From NCBI GenBank assembly GCA_963817065.1, contig CAWFMO010000001.1, positions 1,116,001-1,180,000 on the forward strand: 64,000 nucleotides of DNA, in the 5' to 3' direction. Shown piece by piece: positions 40,984 to 50,277 of this stretch. The notes beneath the pieces were generated by a model, which was not told where the DNA came from, searched no databases, and was given only the letters and a program-made list of their open reading frames with translations. Within the stretch, counting starts at the first letter, position 1. Each line of letters begins with the position of its first letter. The stretch comes from CAWFMO01 sp963817065. Its GTDB lineage: Bacteria; Actinomycetota; Thermoleophilia; Solirubrobacterales; 70-9. The position numbers and the translations under genes were made by a program.

Positions 40984-41796
40984 ATGAGGAAGCCAATTTC
41001 GTTCGCCGCGCTCGCATTGACCGCGCTGCTGGCGATTCCGGGGGTCGCGCACGCCAGCCACGAGCAGGTGAAGATCACCGAGGTGTACACCGGATCGGCG
41101 GGGAGCGTCAACTCCGAGTACGTCGAGCTCCAGATGTACGCCGACGGCGAGAGCAATTTCGTGCCCCCCAACGGCGCCTACGTCGCCTTCTACAAGGCGG
41201 ATGGGACCCTCAATGGGCTGCCGCTCGATTTCGCGTCGAATCCGATCGGTGGAAATCAACGCAAGGTCCTGGCGATCAGCAACCAGGCGTACCTCGAATT
41301 CGTCACTCCGACCCCCGATCTCCTCTTTGGGGACGGGAACCTGCTCGACCCCGACGGCGGCGCGGTGTGCTTCGCATCCGACGTCTACAACGTGCTCCCG
41401 TTCATCGACTGCGTCTCCTATGGGAACTTCGTCAACACGACCGCAACCTTGCCGGTCGGGACGAACGCGCCCGCACCGACGACGACCCAGTCCATCCATC
41501 GGACGATCGAGTCCAACTGCCCGACGCAGCTCGAGGCCGCCGACGACACGGATGTGAGTTTGGTCGACTTCGCCCTCGGGGCGCCCAACCCGACTCCGAG
41601 CGGGGTGGGGCCCAACCTGCCGGGGTGCACACCCCCGGGCGGCAATCCGGTCGCGACCACACCGGCAGCAGGCTCCGCAGCCGGCCTCGCCGCCGGCCCC
41701 ACCGGCCAGCGCGCCGCGGCGCTGAAGAAGTGCAAGAAGAAGAAGGGCAAGTCGCGCAAGAAGTGCATGAAGAAGGCGAGGAACCTGCCGGCATGA
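40984..41796 (+). CDS. Secreted lamin-tail-like (LTD) protein with Lys/Cys tail
   Basis: 270 residues. The signal peptide (about 1-22, AHAS) is followed by an LTD-like beta-sandwich: KITEVYTGSAGSVNSEYVEL, NGAYVAFYKADGTLNG, GNLLDPDGGAVCFA and PFIDCVSYG. A Pro/Ala linker, GPTGQRAAAL and tail KKCKKKKGKSRKKCMKKARN plus LPA follow. ATG 40984 has a purine-rich ribosome binding site. Probably cell-surface; LTDs in bacteria accompany extracellular nucleases and adhesins. No catalytic motif here. Confidence 0.8.
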   Translation: MRKPISFAALALTALLAIPGVAHASHEQVKITEVYTGSAGSVNSEYVELQMYADGESNFVPPNGAYVAFYKADGTLNGLPLDFASNPIGGNQRKVLAISNQAYLEFVTPTPDLLFGDGNLLDPDGGAVCFASDVYNVLPFIDCVSYGNFVNTTATLPVGTNAPAPTTTQSIHRTIESNCPTQLEAADDTDVSLVDFALGAPNPTPSGVGPNLPGCTPPGGNPVATTPAAGSAAGLAAGPTGQRAAALKKCKKKKGKSRKKCMKKARNLPA

Positions 41797-41842
41797 CGAA
41801 CGCTGGTTTCGGCTCGCGCTACGTACAGCGACAGGAGGGACG

Positions 41843-43411
41843 ATGAGGAAAATTTTGGTTGGGATCTCGGCGATCGTTTTGGGACTGCTCGCGCCCGCGA
41901 CGGCGTCGGCTGCGCCGGGCGACTTGGACACGACCTTCGGACCGCCGAACGGCTTCATGACGTATCCCTTGACCGTCGATCCGGTCAAACCGCATTCGGG
42001 CGCGATCCAGGACGTGCTGGTCGAGCCCGGGGGGAAGATCCTGGCGGCGGTCGACATCACGCCGACGCCGGCAGCCAGCCTGGGCCCCTACGGGCTCGGG
42101 CGCTTCCTCCCGAGTGGCGCCCTCGACACGACCTTCGACCCGGGCGGCCTCCATCCCGGCATCAGCGACGAATTCGTCACCGGCGGCCTCAGTGACGCGC
42201 CGTTCGCCGTCGCCCGCACCGACGACGGCAAGTACGTGCTCGCCGGGATGCGGGGCGACGACATCTTGCTCGTCCGCCTCTTGTCAAATGGGGAGCTCGA
42301 CCCCGACTTCGACGGTGACCCGGTAGAGGATGACGGGAGGGTCATCACCGACGTCCCCGGGGCGAACTCGGTCGATCGAGTGGCGGGGGTACACGTTGCC
42401 GCCGACGGCGCAATCACCGTCGCTGCGACCGCCACGTTCCCGGTGGGACCGCCTAGCGGAAGCACGATCGTCGTCGCGCGCTATACGAACCTCGGCGCGC
42501 TCGATACCACGTTCGACGAAGAGCCCACGGTCGCCCCCACGGGCATGGTGTTCGTGGAAGGACCCGGCGACGAGGAGACCGGGAGCGGCATGCTGGTGGA
42601 CCCGAGCGGCAGGACCGTGGTCGCCGGCCATTCGCTCGACGCGACGCCGCCGGCGGGGACCAACCAGACCCAGATCTTCGTCACTCGCCTCACGACTACG
42701 GGCACGCAGGACACCGGCTTCTCGGGCGACGGCATCCACGAGTTCGGGCTCGGCTCTCCCGCGGGCCCTGATCTCGCGGCCGACGTTGTCCGCCAGCCGG
42801 ATGGGCGACTCGTATTGGCGGTATCGCAGGACGGCCTCGTCACCCCGGCGAGCTTCGCCGTGGCCGCGCTCACGGACTCGGGGGCACTCGACGCCGGATT
42901 CGGCGCGGGCGGCTCGACGGTCGCGCCGCTCGTCCCCGGCCCGGGCGGCGGCGTCGGCGAGATCGGGGCCGGGGCCAGGCTCGCCCGCCAGCAGGACGGC
43001 AAGGTCGTCGTGGTCGGCAATCGTGTGGTTCCGGGGCCTCCTCTGTCTCTCATCCCCGCTCTGGTCCGCTTCCGGGCCGACGGCCTCGTCGACACGACCT
43101 ACGGCTCCCAAGGCGTCGCACAGCCCGCGCTCCCGACCCCCGACGCGGCCCTCTCGGCCGTCGACATCGACGCGCAAGGCAGGGCCGTCGTCGGAGGGGT
43201 CGTCCAGAGCATCCCCTTCGTGCCGCTGCTCGCCCGGTTCCAGGGCGCCTCGTCGCCCGTCGGCGGCGGTCCTCCGGTCGTTCCGGCGCCCGCCCCGATC
43301 CCAACCGCCACTGCCACCGGTCAGCGCGCCGCGGCGCTGAAGAAGTGCAAGAAGAAAAAGAAGAAGGCGCGCAAGAAGTGCAAGAAGCGGGCGCTGAAGC
43401 TGCCGGTATAA
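41843..43411 (+). CDS. Secreted delta-60 repeat protein with Lys/Cys tail
   Basis: 522 residues; AGGAGGGACG precedes the ATG. The signal peptide (about 1-24) leads into delta-60 repeats (LDTTFG..G and LARQQDGKVVVVGN patterns; for example APGDLDTTFGPPNG, SGALDTTFDPGG, LGALDTTFDEEP, SGALDAGFGAGG). These form a seven-bladed-propeller-like fold. The C-terminus is ATGQRAAAL and KKCKKKKKKARKKCKKRALK plus LPV. No enzymatic residues visible. Confidence 0.82.
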   Translation: MRKILVGISAIVLGLLAPATASAAPGDLDTTFGPPNGFMTYPLTVDPVKPHSGAIQDVLVEPGGKILAAVDITPTPAASLGPYGLGRFLPSGALDTTFDPGGLHPGISDEFVTGGLSDAPFAVARTDDGKYVLAGMRGDDILLVRLLSNGELDPDFDGDPVEDDGRVITDVPGANSVDRVAGVHVAADGAITVAATATFPVGPPSGSTIVVARYTNLGALDTTFDEEPTVAPTGMVFVEGPGDEETGSGMLVDPSGRTVVAGHSLDATPPAGTNQTQIFVTRLTTTGTQDTGFSGDGIHEFGLGSPAGPDLAADVVRQPDGRLVLAVSQDGLVTPASFAVAALTDSGALDAGFGAGGSTVAPLVPGPGGGVGEIGAGARLARQQDGKVVVVGNRVVPGPPLSLIPALVRFRADGLVDTTYGSQGVAQPALPTPDAALSAVDIDAQGRAVVGGVVQSIPFVPLLARFQGASSPVGGGPPVVPAPAPIPTATATGQRAAALKKCKKKKKKARKKCKKRALKLPV

Positions 43412-43443
43412 GCCAGCCCTGATCCACGCCCCGCGGCGGCTGG

Positions 43444-43449
43444 TATCTT
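43444..43449 (+). promoter_or_regulatory. -10-like box of gene 43499
   Basis: TATCTT about 50 nt before the ATG, implying a 5' leader of roughly 40 nt that contains the hairpin at 43461-43478. Confidence 0.35.
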
Positions 43450-43460
43450 CACCCCACAGG

Positions 43461-43478
43461 AGGGGCAAGGGTGCCCCT
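43461..43478 (+). promoter_or_regulatory. Perfect 7-bp hairpin in the 5' leader of gene 43499
   Basis: AGGGGCA, loop AGGG, TGCCCCT. It lies between the -10-like box and the AGAGGAG ribosome binding site. It could stabilise the transcript or act as a small regulatory structure. Confidence 0.4.
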
Positions 43479-43498
43479 CGCGGGCCAGAGGAGATGAA

Positions 43499-46030
43499 AT
43501 GGATTGGGGACGGATGACGCGATGGAGCGCGCGGGCGGTCGTGCCGACGGCGCTGCTGACGATGCTGTTCGGAGCGGCTCCCTCACAGGCTGCCCCCACC
43601 AATGAGGCCTACGCCGTCCAGGCGGCGAGCGACAAAGCGTTTCACCACGGCATCCAATCCTTCGGCCTCAGCGGCGAGTTGGGCAACACGGCCGACGGAA
43701 TCACCGGGATCGACTTCGACCCCAACGTCGACACCCTTTACGCGATCAACAACGCGACCCTGAAGCTGGGGGAGATCGACCACTTCGCCGGCGGCTACGG
43801 AAACGGCGTCTTCTCGCCGCTCCAAGACATACCCGCGCCTCCCGCGGGCAGCACCTGGACCGATCTGGCGATCGACCCCGTGAGCGGGGCGGCCTTCGCG
43901 TCGACCGGAAGCAAGCTCTATTCGATGAACCTCGGCAGCGGAGCGGCGACCGTGATCGGGGACTTCACCGGCAACGGCGGCAACGTCGCCGACCTGGCGA
44001 TCAACTGCGACCAGAGCCTGTACGCGCTTGACACCACGAGCGACTCGCTCTACGCGATCGACAAGACCACCGCGGCGGCGACGCTCGTCGGAGCAACCGG
44101 GTTCGACATGGCTGCGTCCGGCCAGGGAATGGACTTCGACAACACGGACGGCAAGCTCTACGCGTGGATGAACTCGTCGTCGATCAACCTCAACTACGCG
44201 AGGCTCAGCACCGCGACGGGGGCGGCGACGGGAATCGGTGGGGGCCAGGTCAACTCCGGGGCCCAGTTGGAAGGCGCGACGGACACGGTCTGTCCCGCGC
44301 AGGTCGCGCGGTCGATCTCGATCGGCGACGTGACCGTCACCGAGTCGAACGGACAGTCGAACGCCACGCTCACGGTGACCGCGACGCCGGGGACAGGGAA
44401 GGCGGTCCCGTTTAACTACTCGACCGCGAACGGCAGCGCCACTTCGCCGGGCGACTACACGGCCACGAGCGGTTCCGGGTTGGTCTCGAGCACCGCCTCG
44501 AGCACCACGATCACGATCCCGATCACGGGCGACCTGACCCAGGAGGCGGCCGAGAACTTCACCGTCAACCTCTCGCTGCCCGCCGGCTCTACGAACTCGA
44601 TCGGGGACGGCAGCGGCCAGGTGACGATCAACGACAACGACGGCCCGCCGACGAACGTGAAGGCGTTCGTGCAGTCGCTCGACAATTCGGATTACCACGT
44701 CTTCACCCACCCGCTCAACGACATCTCCTCCCTCACCGATCTCGGTAGCTCGAGCGCGTTCCAAATGTGGGGAATCGACTTCGAACCCTCGGCGACGACC
44801 CTGTACGGGCTCAGCGGGGACAGCCACCAGATCGGCACGATCAATACGACGACGGGCGCGTTCACGTCCTCCGTGAACATCGGTGGCGCGGGAGCCAGCT
44901 ACTGGATGGACCTGGTCATCGACCCGACCACTGGGCAGGGATACGTCTCGACCCTGAATCAGCTGCTTTCGGTCAACCTCACAACCGGGGCGACGAACTC
45001 AATTGGCTTTTACGGAGGCGGCTCCGTCAACATGGTCGACCTGGCGATCGACTGCAACGGGCAGATGTATGCCCACGAGACCATCGCCGACAAGATCTAC
45101 AAAATCGACAAGACCAACTCGAATCCCTCGTTCCCCGGACTGAACACCAACATCACGGCACCCGGGGGGCCCGGGGGGACCCCGACGAACAACGGCCAGG
45201 GGATGGACATCGACAACGCCACCGGCGACCTCTACATCTGGGGCTACACGGGTGGTGCACCGGCAACGCCGCAGACCACCTTTGAGAGAATGAACACGAC
45301 GACGGGAGCCGTCACGCCGCTTGCCACGGTCGCCGGCCAGTACGAGGGGGCCGTGCAGAGCCAATGCGCCCCGGGGCGCTCGATCTCGATCGATGACGTC
45401 TCCGTCACTGAGGACTCTGGGCAGGCGAACGCCACCCTCACGGTGACCGCCGACGCGCCCACCGGGAAGGCGGTCACGTTCAACTACACGACGGCGGACG
45501 GCACCGCGACCCAGCCGGGCGATTACACGGCCGCCACCGGCTCCGCCACGATCCCCGCGAATGCATCGAGCACCACGATCGACATCCCGATCACGGGCGA
45601 CCTCGTCAACGAGGGGACCGAGAACCTGACGGTCACCCTTTCGAACATCAACGCCGGCAACACGATCACGGACGGGAACGGATCGATCACGATCAACGAC
45701 AACGACCCCGCTGTTGTGGACGCCGACGGGGACGGTGCTTCGCCCCCTGCTGACTGCGACGACAACAATCCAGCGATCAAGCCAGGCGCCACCGATACGC
45801 CTGACAACGGGATCGACGAGGACTGCAGCGGCGCCGACGCGGTCACCCCGCCGGTCGGCGGAGGACCCGGCGGCGGCGGCGGCAGCGGTGGCGCCGGAGT
45901 TATCGCGGGCGGCGGAGCGCTAATCCCCGCGGCCACCGGCCAGCGCGCCGAAGCGCTCCAGAAGTGCAAGAAGAAAAAGGGCAAGGCGCGCAAGAAGTGC
46001 AAGCAGCGGGCGGGGAAGCTTCCGGTCTGA
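43499..46030 (+). CDS. Secreted beta-propeller/Calx-beta protein with metal-binding motif and Lys/Cys tail
   Basis: 843 residues. Signal peptide ends SQAAP. There are two copies of a propeller-like domain (GITGIDFDPNVDTLYAIN... and MWGIDFEPSATTLYGLSG...). Each is followed by a Calx-beta domain (VTESNGQSNATLTVTATPGT and VTEDSGQANATLTVTADAPT, ending VTINDND/ITINDND). A MopE-like metal-binding stretch (DADGDGASPPADCDDNNPAI, DEDCSG) and a Gly-rich linker lead to ATGQRAEAL and QKCKKKKGKARKKCKQRAGK plus LPV. ATG 43499 has AGAGGAG at 5-nt spacing. Confidence 0.83.
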   Translation: MDWGRMTRWSARAVVPTALLTMLFGAAPSQAAPTNEAYAVQAASDKAFHHGIQSFGLSGELGNTADGITGIDFDPNVDTLYAINNATLKLGEIDHFAGGYGNGVFSPLQDIPAPPAGSTWTDLAIDPVSGAAFASTGSKLYSMNLGSGAATVIGDFTGNGGNVADLAINCDQSLYALDTTSDSLYAIDKTTAAATLVGATGFDMAASGQGMDFDNTDGKLYAWMNSSSINLNYARLSTATGAATGIGGGQVNSGAQLEGATDTVCPAQVARSISIGDVTVTESNGQSNATLTVTATPGTGKAVPFNYSTANGSATSPGDYTATSGSGLVSSTASSTTITIPITGDLTQEAAENFTVNLSLPAGSTNSIGDGSGQVTINDNDGPPTNVKAFVQSLDNSDYHVFTHPLNDISSLTDLGSSSAFQMWGIDFEPSATTLYGLSGDSHQIGTINTTTGAFTSSVNIGGAGASYWMDLVIDPTTGQGYVSTLNQLLSVNLTTGATNSIGFYGGGSVNMVDLAIDCNGQMYAHETIADKIYKIDKTNSNPSFPGLNTNITAPGGPGGTPTNNGQGMDIDNATGDLYIWGYTGGAPATPQTTFERMNTTTGAVTPLATVAGQYEGAVQSQCAPGRSISIDDVSVTEDSGQANATLTVTADAPTGKAVTFNYTTADGTATQPGDYTAATGSATIPANASSTTIDIPITGDLVNEGTENLTVTLSNINAGNTITDGNGSITINDNDPAVVDADGDGASPPADCDDNNPAIKPGATDTPDNGIDEDCSGADAVTPPVGGGPGGGGGSGGAGVIAGGGALIPAATGQRAEALQKCKKKKGKARKKCKQRAGKLPV

Positions 46031-46061
46031 TCAACCCCCTTCGTATAGCCTCTACTCAGTA

Positions 46062-46820
46062 ATGAAGGGGGTTCGCATTGGATTCGGGGCAGCACTTGTG
46101 TCACTTGCGTTGGCTTCGAGCGCGCAGGGGGCGATCACGGTCGGGAGCAACCTTCGGCCGGACCTCGACGAGACGTTCCTGCGCAACTCCTGCGCGACGC
46201 CTCCGTGCACGCTCCTCAACCAGGGGCTGCCGGCCGGGCGACTCGTCCACTCTCCGATCGACGGTGTGATCGTGCGCTGGAGGCTGCGGCAAGGGGCGAA
46301 TACGGCGGGCCCGGGCGCCCTGCGGGTGATTCGCCCGAACAATCAGTCGGTGACTCCGACGATGTGGACCGGGATCCGAAGCGAGCCGGTGACCCTGCCG
46401 GGCCCGGCGGGCACGTACCTGTTCAACAGCCGGCTCCCGATCTCGGTCGGGGATGAGATCGGCGTCGACGTTCCGCTGGGTCATTCAGCGATGACCTATG
46501 AGGACCTGGTCACCGGCTCGGTCAGGGTCTTCGATCCGCCCCTCGCGGATGGCGGCACGTTGCCGGCCTCGGGTGCGGGCGCCGCGGAACTGGGACTGAA
46601 CGCCGACGTCGAGCCCGACGCCGACAAGGACGGCTTCGGCGACGAAACCCAAGACCTCTGCCCCACGCAGTCAGCGACGCAGGGCAACTGCATCGTCGCA
46701 CCCGCGGCCGGCGCCACCGGAGCCCAGGCGGCCGCGCTTGCCAAATGCAAGAAGAGGAAAAAGCTGTCGAAAAGGGCACGCAAGAGGTGCAAGAAGAAGG
46801 CGCGCAGGCTGCCGCTCTGA
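46062..46820 (+). CDS. Secreted protein, paralogue of 36535 gene, with divergent Lys/Cys tail
   Basis: 252 residues. The signal peptide (about 1-24) is followed by a beta domain (ITVGSNLRPDL...PISVGDEIGVDVPLGH) and DADKDGFGDETQDLCPTQ. The tail is the most divergent of the full-length set (AKCKKRKKLSKRARKRCKKK plus ARRLPL; C-X13-C), showing which features vary: spacing and Lys/Arg identity. TAGCCT lies 10 nt before the ATG. Confidence 0.8.
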   Translation: MKGVRIGFGAALVSLALASSAQGAITVGSNLRPDLDETFLRNSCATPPCTLLNQGLPAGRLVHSPIDGVIVRWRLRQGANTAGPGALRVIRPNNQSVTPTMWTGIRSEPVTLPGPAGTYLFNSRLPISVGDEIGVDVPLGHSAMTYEDLVTGSVRVFDPPLADGGTLPASGAGAAELGLNADVEPDADKDGFGDETQDLCPTQSATQGNCIVAPAAGATGAQAAALAKCKKRKKLSKRARKRCKKKARRLPL

Positions 46821-46932
46821 GCGAAGCTGACGAGTTACGCGCATGGGCGTGCGGCGCGGTGACGGCGGCGGCGATACGCTGCAGTAACGCGCACCAGCGG
46901 GGTGACGCACACCAATGGGAGAGGGGTACGTT

Positions 46933-48339
46933 TTGAAGCGAAGGACGATTGTTTCCACCGGAGTTGCACTTGCGGCCACTGCGCTGCTCTCGACCGCGGC
47001 TCCCGCGGGCGCGACGCCGATCGCCGGTGTGAACGGCCGCATCGTCCTGATGAGCGAGCAGAACACGGGGTTTCAGAAGGGCGAGCTCTTCCTGAAGCCC
47101 GTTCCCTTCCTCGGCGGCGGCACGCTCAGCCCGCCGATCACGAACTCGCCGACGCTGCGGCACCGCCACCCGACCTGGTCGCCGGACCGAACAAAGATCG
47201 CATTCGCGCGCGGTCCGGCGGGCGCGGGCGGTCCGTACGACATCTTCGTCCAGGACCTGACGACTCCGTTGAGCGCCACGAATCCGCTCAACCTGACCCA
47301 GTCTGTCGCGACCGAGGATCGGCCGGCCTGGTCGCCGGACGGGACGCACATCGCGTTCGAGAAGGGAGACAACGGCATGCCGCCTGCAAACCGAGACATC
47401 TTCATCGCCTCGGCCGCAAACGGCAGTGGGCAGACCCCCGTCACGGATACCGCCGCCGGCACCATCGAGGGCAAGCCGGCGTGGGCCCCGGGCGGGTTCA
47501 CCCTCTACTACGAGAAGGGCAACGCCCAGGACTTCACGATCAACACGAACATCGTCAGGCGGTCGATCTCCTACCCCGGTGGAGTCCCCACGGCCGGCGC
47601 GGAGGGTCCGGCCGTCACCGATTCCGGCGGGCCGGAGATCCAGCCCTCGATCTCGCCTGACGGCCAAAAGATCTGTTACGGGACCGGCTACCCGGGCGCG
47701 ACCACACCGGACGTAAGGGTCGCGCTGATCACCGCCGGGGCGACCACCGGCACGGAGGTTTCCACCAGCGTTCCGAGCTACTACTGCACCTGGTCTCCCG
47801 ACAGCGGGGTCGTCGCCTACACGGCCGGCGGCGGATCCGCCGGCGAGCTGGTGGCGGTCGAGCTCGACGGCTCGACCCCGGGTGAGATCCCGCTCGTCAC
47901 CGGCGCCGATATCCAGACGAACCCCGACTGGGCGCCTGACGGCCGGCCCGATTGCCCGAACTCGACCGCGACGGCGATTAGCGGCCAGCCGACGACGATC
48001 CCGGTGCAGTGCAACGACACAGGGCCGCAATACGAGCGCAGCGAGGTCAGGGAGTCGATCAACGACGATCCGCAGAACGGTACGGCCGACCAGGACCTCG
48101 CCGGCGATCCGATCACGTACACGTCGAACCCGGGCTTCGTCGGCACGGACTTCATCGGGATCCGGAGCTTCGACGAGTTCGGCTTCGGCGCCGACACCGG
48201 CGTGATCGCGGTGACCGTGTCCGCTCCTCAGGCCAACCCGCCGGCCAACAACCCGGCGGCCAACCCGGCCAAGAAGTGCAAGAAGAAGAAGAAAAAGGGC
48301 TCCAAGAAGAAGAAGTGCAAGAAGAAGAAGAAGAAGTAG
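46933..48339 (+). CDS. Secreted TolB/PD40-like beta-propeller protein with poly-Lys/Cys tail
   Basis: 468 residues from TTG 46933, which has GGGAGAGGGG upstream; ATG 46915 is an in-frame alternative that would contain that site. Signal peptide ends PAGA. WD40-like PD40 repeats follow: HPTWSPDRTKIAFARG, RPAWSPDGTHIAFEKG, KPAWAPGGFTLYYEKG, QPSISPDGQKICYGTG and CTWSPDSGVVAYTAGG. A cadherin-like/Big-type segment (NDDPQNGTADQDLAGDPITY) precedes the tail PAKKCKKKKKKGSKKKKCKK plus KKKK. Periplasm-like or surface localisation. Confidence 0.8.
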   Translation: MKRRTIVSTGVALAATALLSTAAPAGATPIAGVNGRIVLMSEQNTGFQKGELFLKPVPFLGGGTLSPPITNSPTLRHRHPTWSPDRTKIAFARGPAGAGGPYDIFVQDLTTPLSATNPLNLTQSVATEDRPAWSPDGTHIAFEKGDNGMPPANRDIFIASAANGSGQTPVTDTAAGTIEGKPAWAPGGFTLYYEKGNAQDFTINTNIVRRSISYPGGVPTAGAEGPAVTDSGGPEIQPSISPDGQKICYGTGYPGATTPDVRVALITAGATTGTEVSTSVPSYYCTWSPDSGVVAYTAGGGSAGELVAVELDGSTPGEIPLVTGADIQTNPDWAPDGRPDCPNSTATAISGQPTTIPVQCNDTGPQYERSEVRESINDDPQNGTADQDLAGDPITYTSNPGFVGTDFIGIRSFDEFGFGADTGVIAVTVSAPQANPPANNPAANPAKKCKKKKKKGSKKKKCKKKKKK

Positions 48340-48441
48340 CTCCCGCGATCTGAGACCGGGCCGGGGCTATTGCGCTCGCCCAGGATTGGCAGTAGGGTCA
48401 GGACACATTCGGACGGGACTGAGAGAGGGAGAGAAGGAGTA

Positions 48442-50226
48442 GTGAAGAAGGTTCTCGCAGGGTTCGCGGCGATCGCGACGATGCTGGTCTTGGCGTCGGC
48501 CGCCGGTGCGGCGCCGATCGTGGTCGACTCGACCTCCGACGCGGGTGGACTCGGTGCGCCGTGCACGCTTCGCGAGGCGATCGCCTCGTCGAACGCCGAC
48601 GACAACGGCGGCAACGGCTGTGTCGCGGGCGCCGGCTCGGACACGATCACCTTCGCTGTGGCGACGCCGGCGACGATCACGCTCGGCGGCACCCAGCTCC
48701 CGGCGATCAGCGAACCGCTGCCCGACCAGCTGACGATCACCGGCCCCGGCCCGACCCCCGGCGCGCTCACGGTCTCGGGCAACAACGCGAGCCGCGTGTT
48801 CGAGGTCTCCGCCGGCGCCGCCCTGACGATCACCGGGCTGACGATCACCGCCGGCCGGACCGAGGGCGCCGACGGTCCCACACCCGGCGACGATGGCGAC
48901 GTGGCACTCGGCGGCGGCCTCTACAGCGAGGGCGTGCTCGCGCTTCAGGATGCCGTCGTCACCGGCAACACCGTGGTCGGTGGAGACGGGGCGGCCGGCA
49001 GCTCTCCCGTCGTCCCAGGTCCCGGCGGCAACGCCGGCGACGGCGGCATCGGCCGCGGCGGCGGCATCTACAGCGAAAGCGACCTGTCCCTGACGGCGAC
49101 AACGGTCAGCGCCAACCACGCGCTCGGGGGGAGCGGCGGCGCCGGCGGCGCCGGAGCCGCAGCTGGGGGCGACGGCGGTAGCGGCGGCGGCGGCGGCTTA
49201 GGGCTCGGTGGCGGGGTCGCCAACGTAGGCGGGACCGTGACGGCCGAGGACTCGACCCTGAGCGCCAACGAGGCGCTCGCCGGTGCAGGGGGCGCGGGCG
49301 GCAACGGTGCCATCGGGGAGACCCGAGGCTCCGGTGGCAACGGGACGGAGGGCTCCGGCGGCGGGATCCACAGCACAGCCGGGACCACGTTCCAGGTCAG
49401 CAACTCGACGCTCACCGGCAACGAGGCGACCGGATCCAGCGGAGGCCCGGCCGGCGGAGGCGCCGGCACCGGAGGCGCCGCGGGGGAACCCGAGAGGGGG
49501 TTCGGCGGAGGCATCCTCAGCGAGTCCGCCGGCGTGTCGCTAGATACCTCGACCGTGAGCGGCAACACCGCCGACAGCACCGGCGGTGCCGGTGGGCAGG
49601 GTGGCGGAGTCTGGGTCTCGGGTGTCAGCAACGTCCTTCAGTCGACCCTGGTCGACAACACCGCCGGACTCGGCGCCAACCTGGTTCCGTTCGCCGCGAC
49701 GATGTTGAGGGCGACGATCGTCGCCAACCCGACCTCGCAGGCGGCCGGCAACTGCTTCAACGCGGGCTTCATCACCTCGGCGGGCTTCAACCTCGAGGAC
49801 GCCGCCACCTGCAATCTCGGCCCGCCCGGGCCCGCAACCGATCTCGAGAACACCGAGCCGCTGCTCGGCGCGCTCGCCGACTACGGCGGCCCGACGATGA
49901 CCCATTTGCCGACGATCGCCAGCCCCGCGGTCGACGCGGTCACCATCGGCTGCCCGCCACCGACTGAAGATCAGCGCGGCGAGACCCGCGCGGCGCCGTG
50001 CGACATCGGTGCGGTCGAGCGCCAGCCCGGCGACCCCAACCCCCCGGTCTTCCCGCCGCCCGGCTCCGGCCCTGGGCCGGGCCCCGGTCCGACGCCCACG
50101 ACGCCGGCCACCACCCAGGCCGGAGGCCCGACCGGTCAGCGCGCCGCCGCGCTCAAGAAGTGCAAGAAGAAGAAAAAGAAGGCGCGCAAGAAGTGCAAGA
50201 AGAAGGCGAAGAAGCTGCCGGTCTGA
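48442..50226 (+). CDS. Secreted Gly-rich CSLREA-type beta-helix protein with Lys/Cys tail
   Basis: 594 residues from GTG 48442, 5 nt after AAGGAG. The signal peptide (about 1-22) is followed by a CSLREA variant (PCTLREAIASSNADD). A beta-helix with extremely glycine-rich loops follows (GGAGGAGAAAGGDGGSGGGG, about 200-330). It closes with DQRGETRAAPCDIGAVE, then a Pro-rich linker, GPTGQRAAAL and KKCKKKKKKARKKCKKKAKK plus LPV. The Gly loops resemble PE_PGRS-like repeats by composition only. Confidence 0.82.
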   Translation: MKKVLAGFAAIATMLVLASAAGAAPIVVDSTSDAGGLGAPCTLREAIASSNADDNGGNGCVAGAGSDTITFAVATPATITLGGTQLPAISEPLPDQLTITGPGPTPGALTVSGNNASRVFEVSAGAALTITGLTITAGRTEGADGPTPGDDGDVALGGGLYSEGVLALQDAVVTGNTVVGGDGAAGSSPVVPGPGGNAGDGGIGRGGGIYSESDLSLTATTVSANHALGGSGGAGGAGAAAGGDGGSGGGGGLGLGGGVANVGGTVTAEDSTLSANEALAGAGGAGGNGAIGETRGSGGNGTEGSGGGIHSTAGTTFQVSNSTLTGNEATGSSGGPAGGGAGTGGAAGEPERGFGGGILSESAGVSLDTSTVSGNTADSTGGAGGQGGGVWVSGVSNVLQSTLVDNTAGLGANLVPFAATMLRATIVANPTSQAAGNCFNAGFITSAGFNLEDAATCNLGPPGPATDLENTEPLLGALADYGGPTMTHLPTIASPAVDAVTIGCPPPTEDQRGETRAAPCDIGAVERQPGDPNPPVFPPPGSGPGPGPGPTPTTPATTQAGGPTGQRAAALKKCKKKKKKARKKCKKKAKKLPV

Positions 50227-50262
50227 GGACGGCGATCGGCGGGTAGCGACCCTGCGCTCGTC

Positions 50263-50268
50263 TATCTT
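50263..50268 (+). promoter_or_regulatory. -10 box of the secreted ADP-ribosylglycohydrolase gene
   Basis: TATCTT, 9 nt before TTG 50278; probably leaderless. Confidence 0.4.
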
Positions 50269-50277
50269 CCCCGCACC

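Noticed and set aside
49128..49350. PE_PGRS-type antigen assignment for the glycine-rich beta-helix protein
   Set aside because: No PE domain; glycine-rich loops lie within a CSLREA beta-helix, so the likeness is only compositional.
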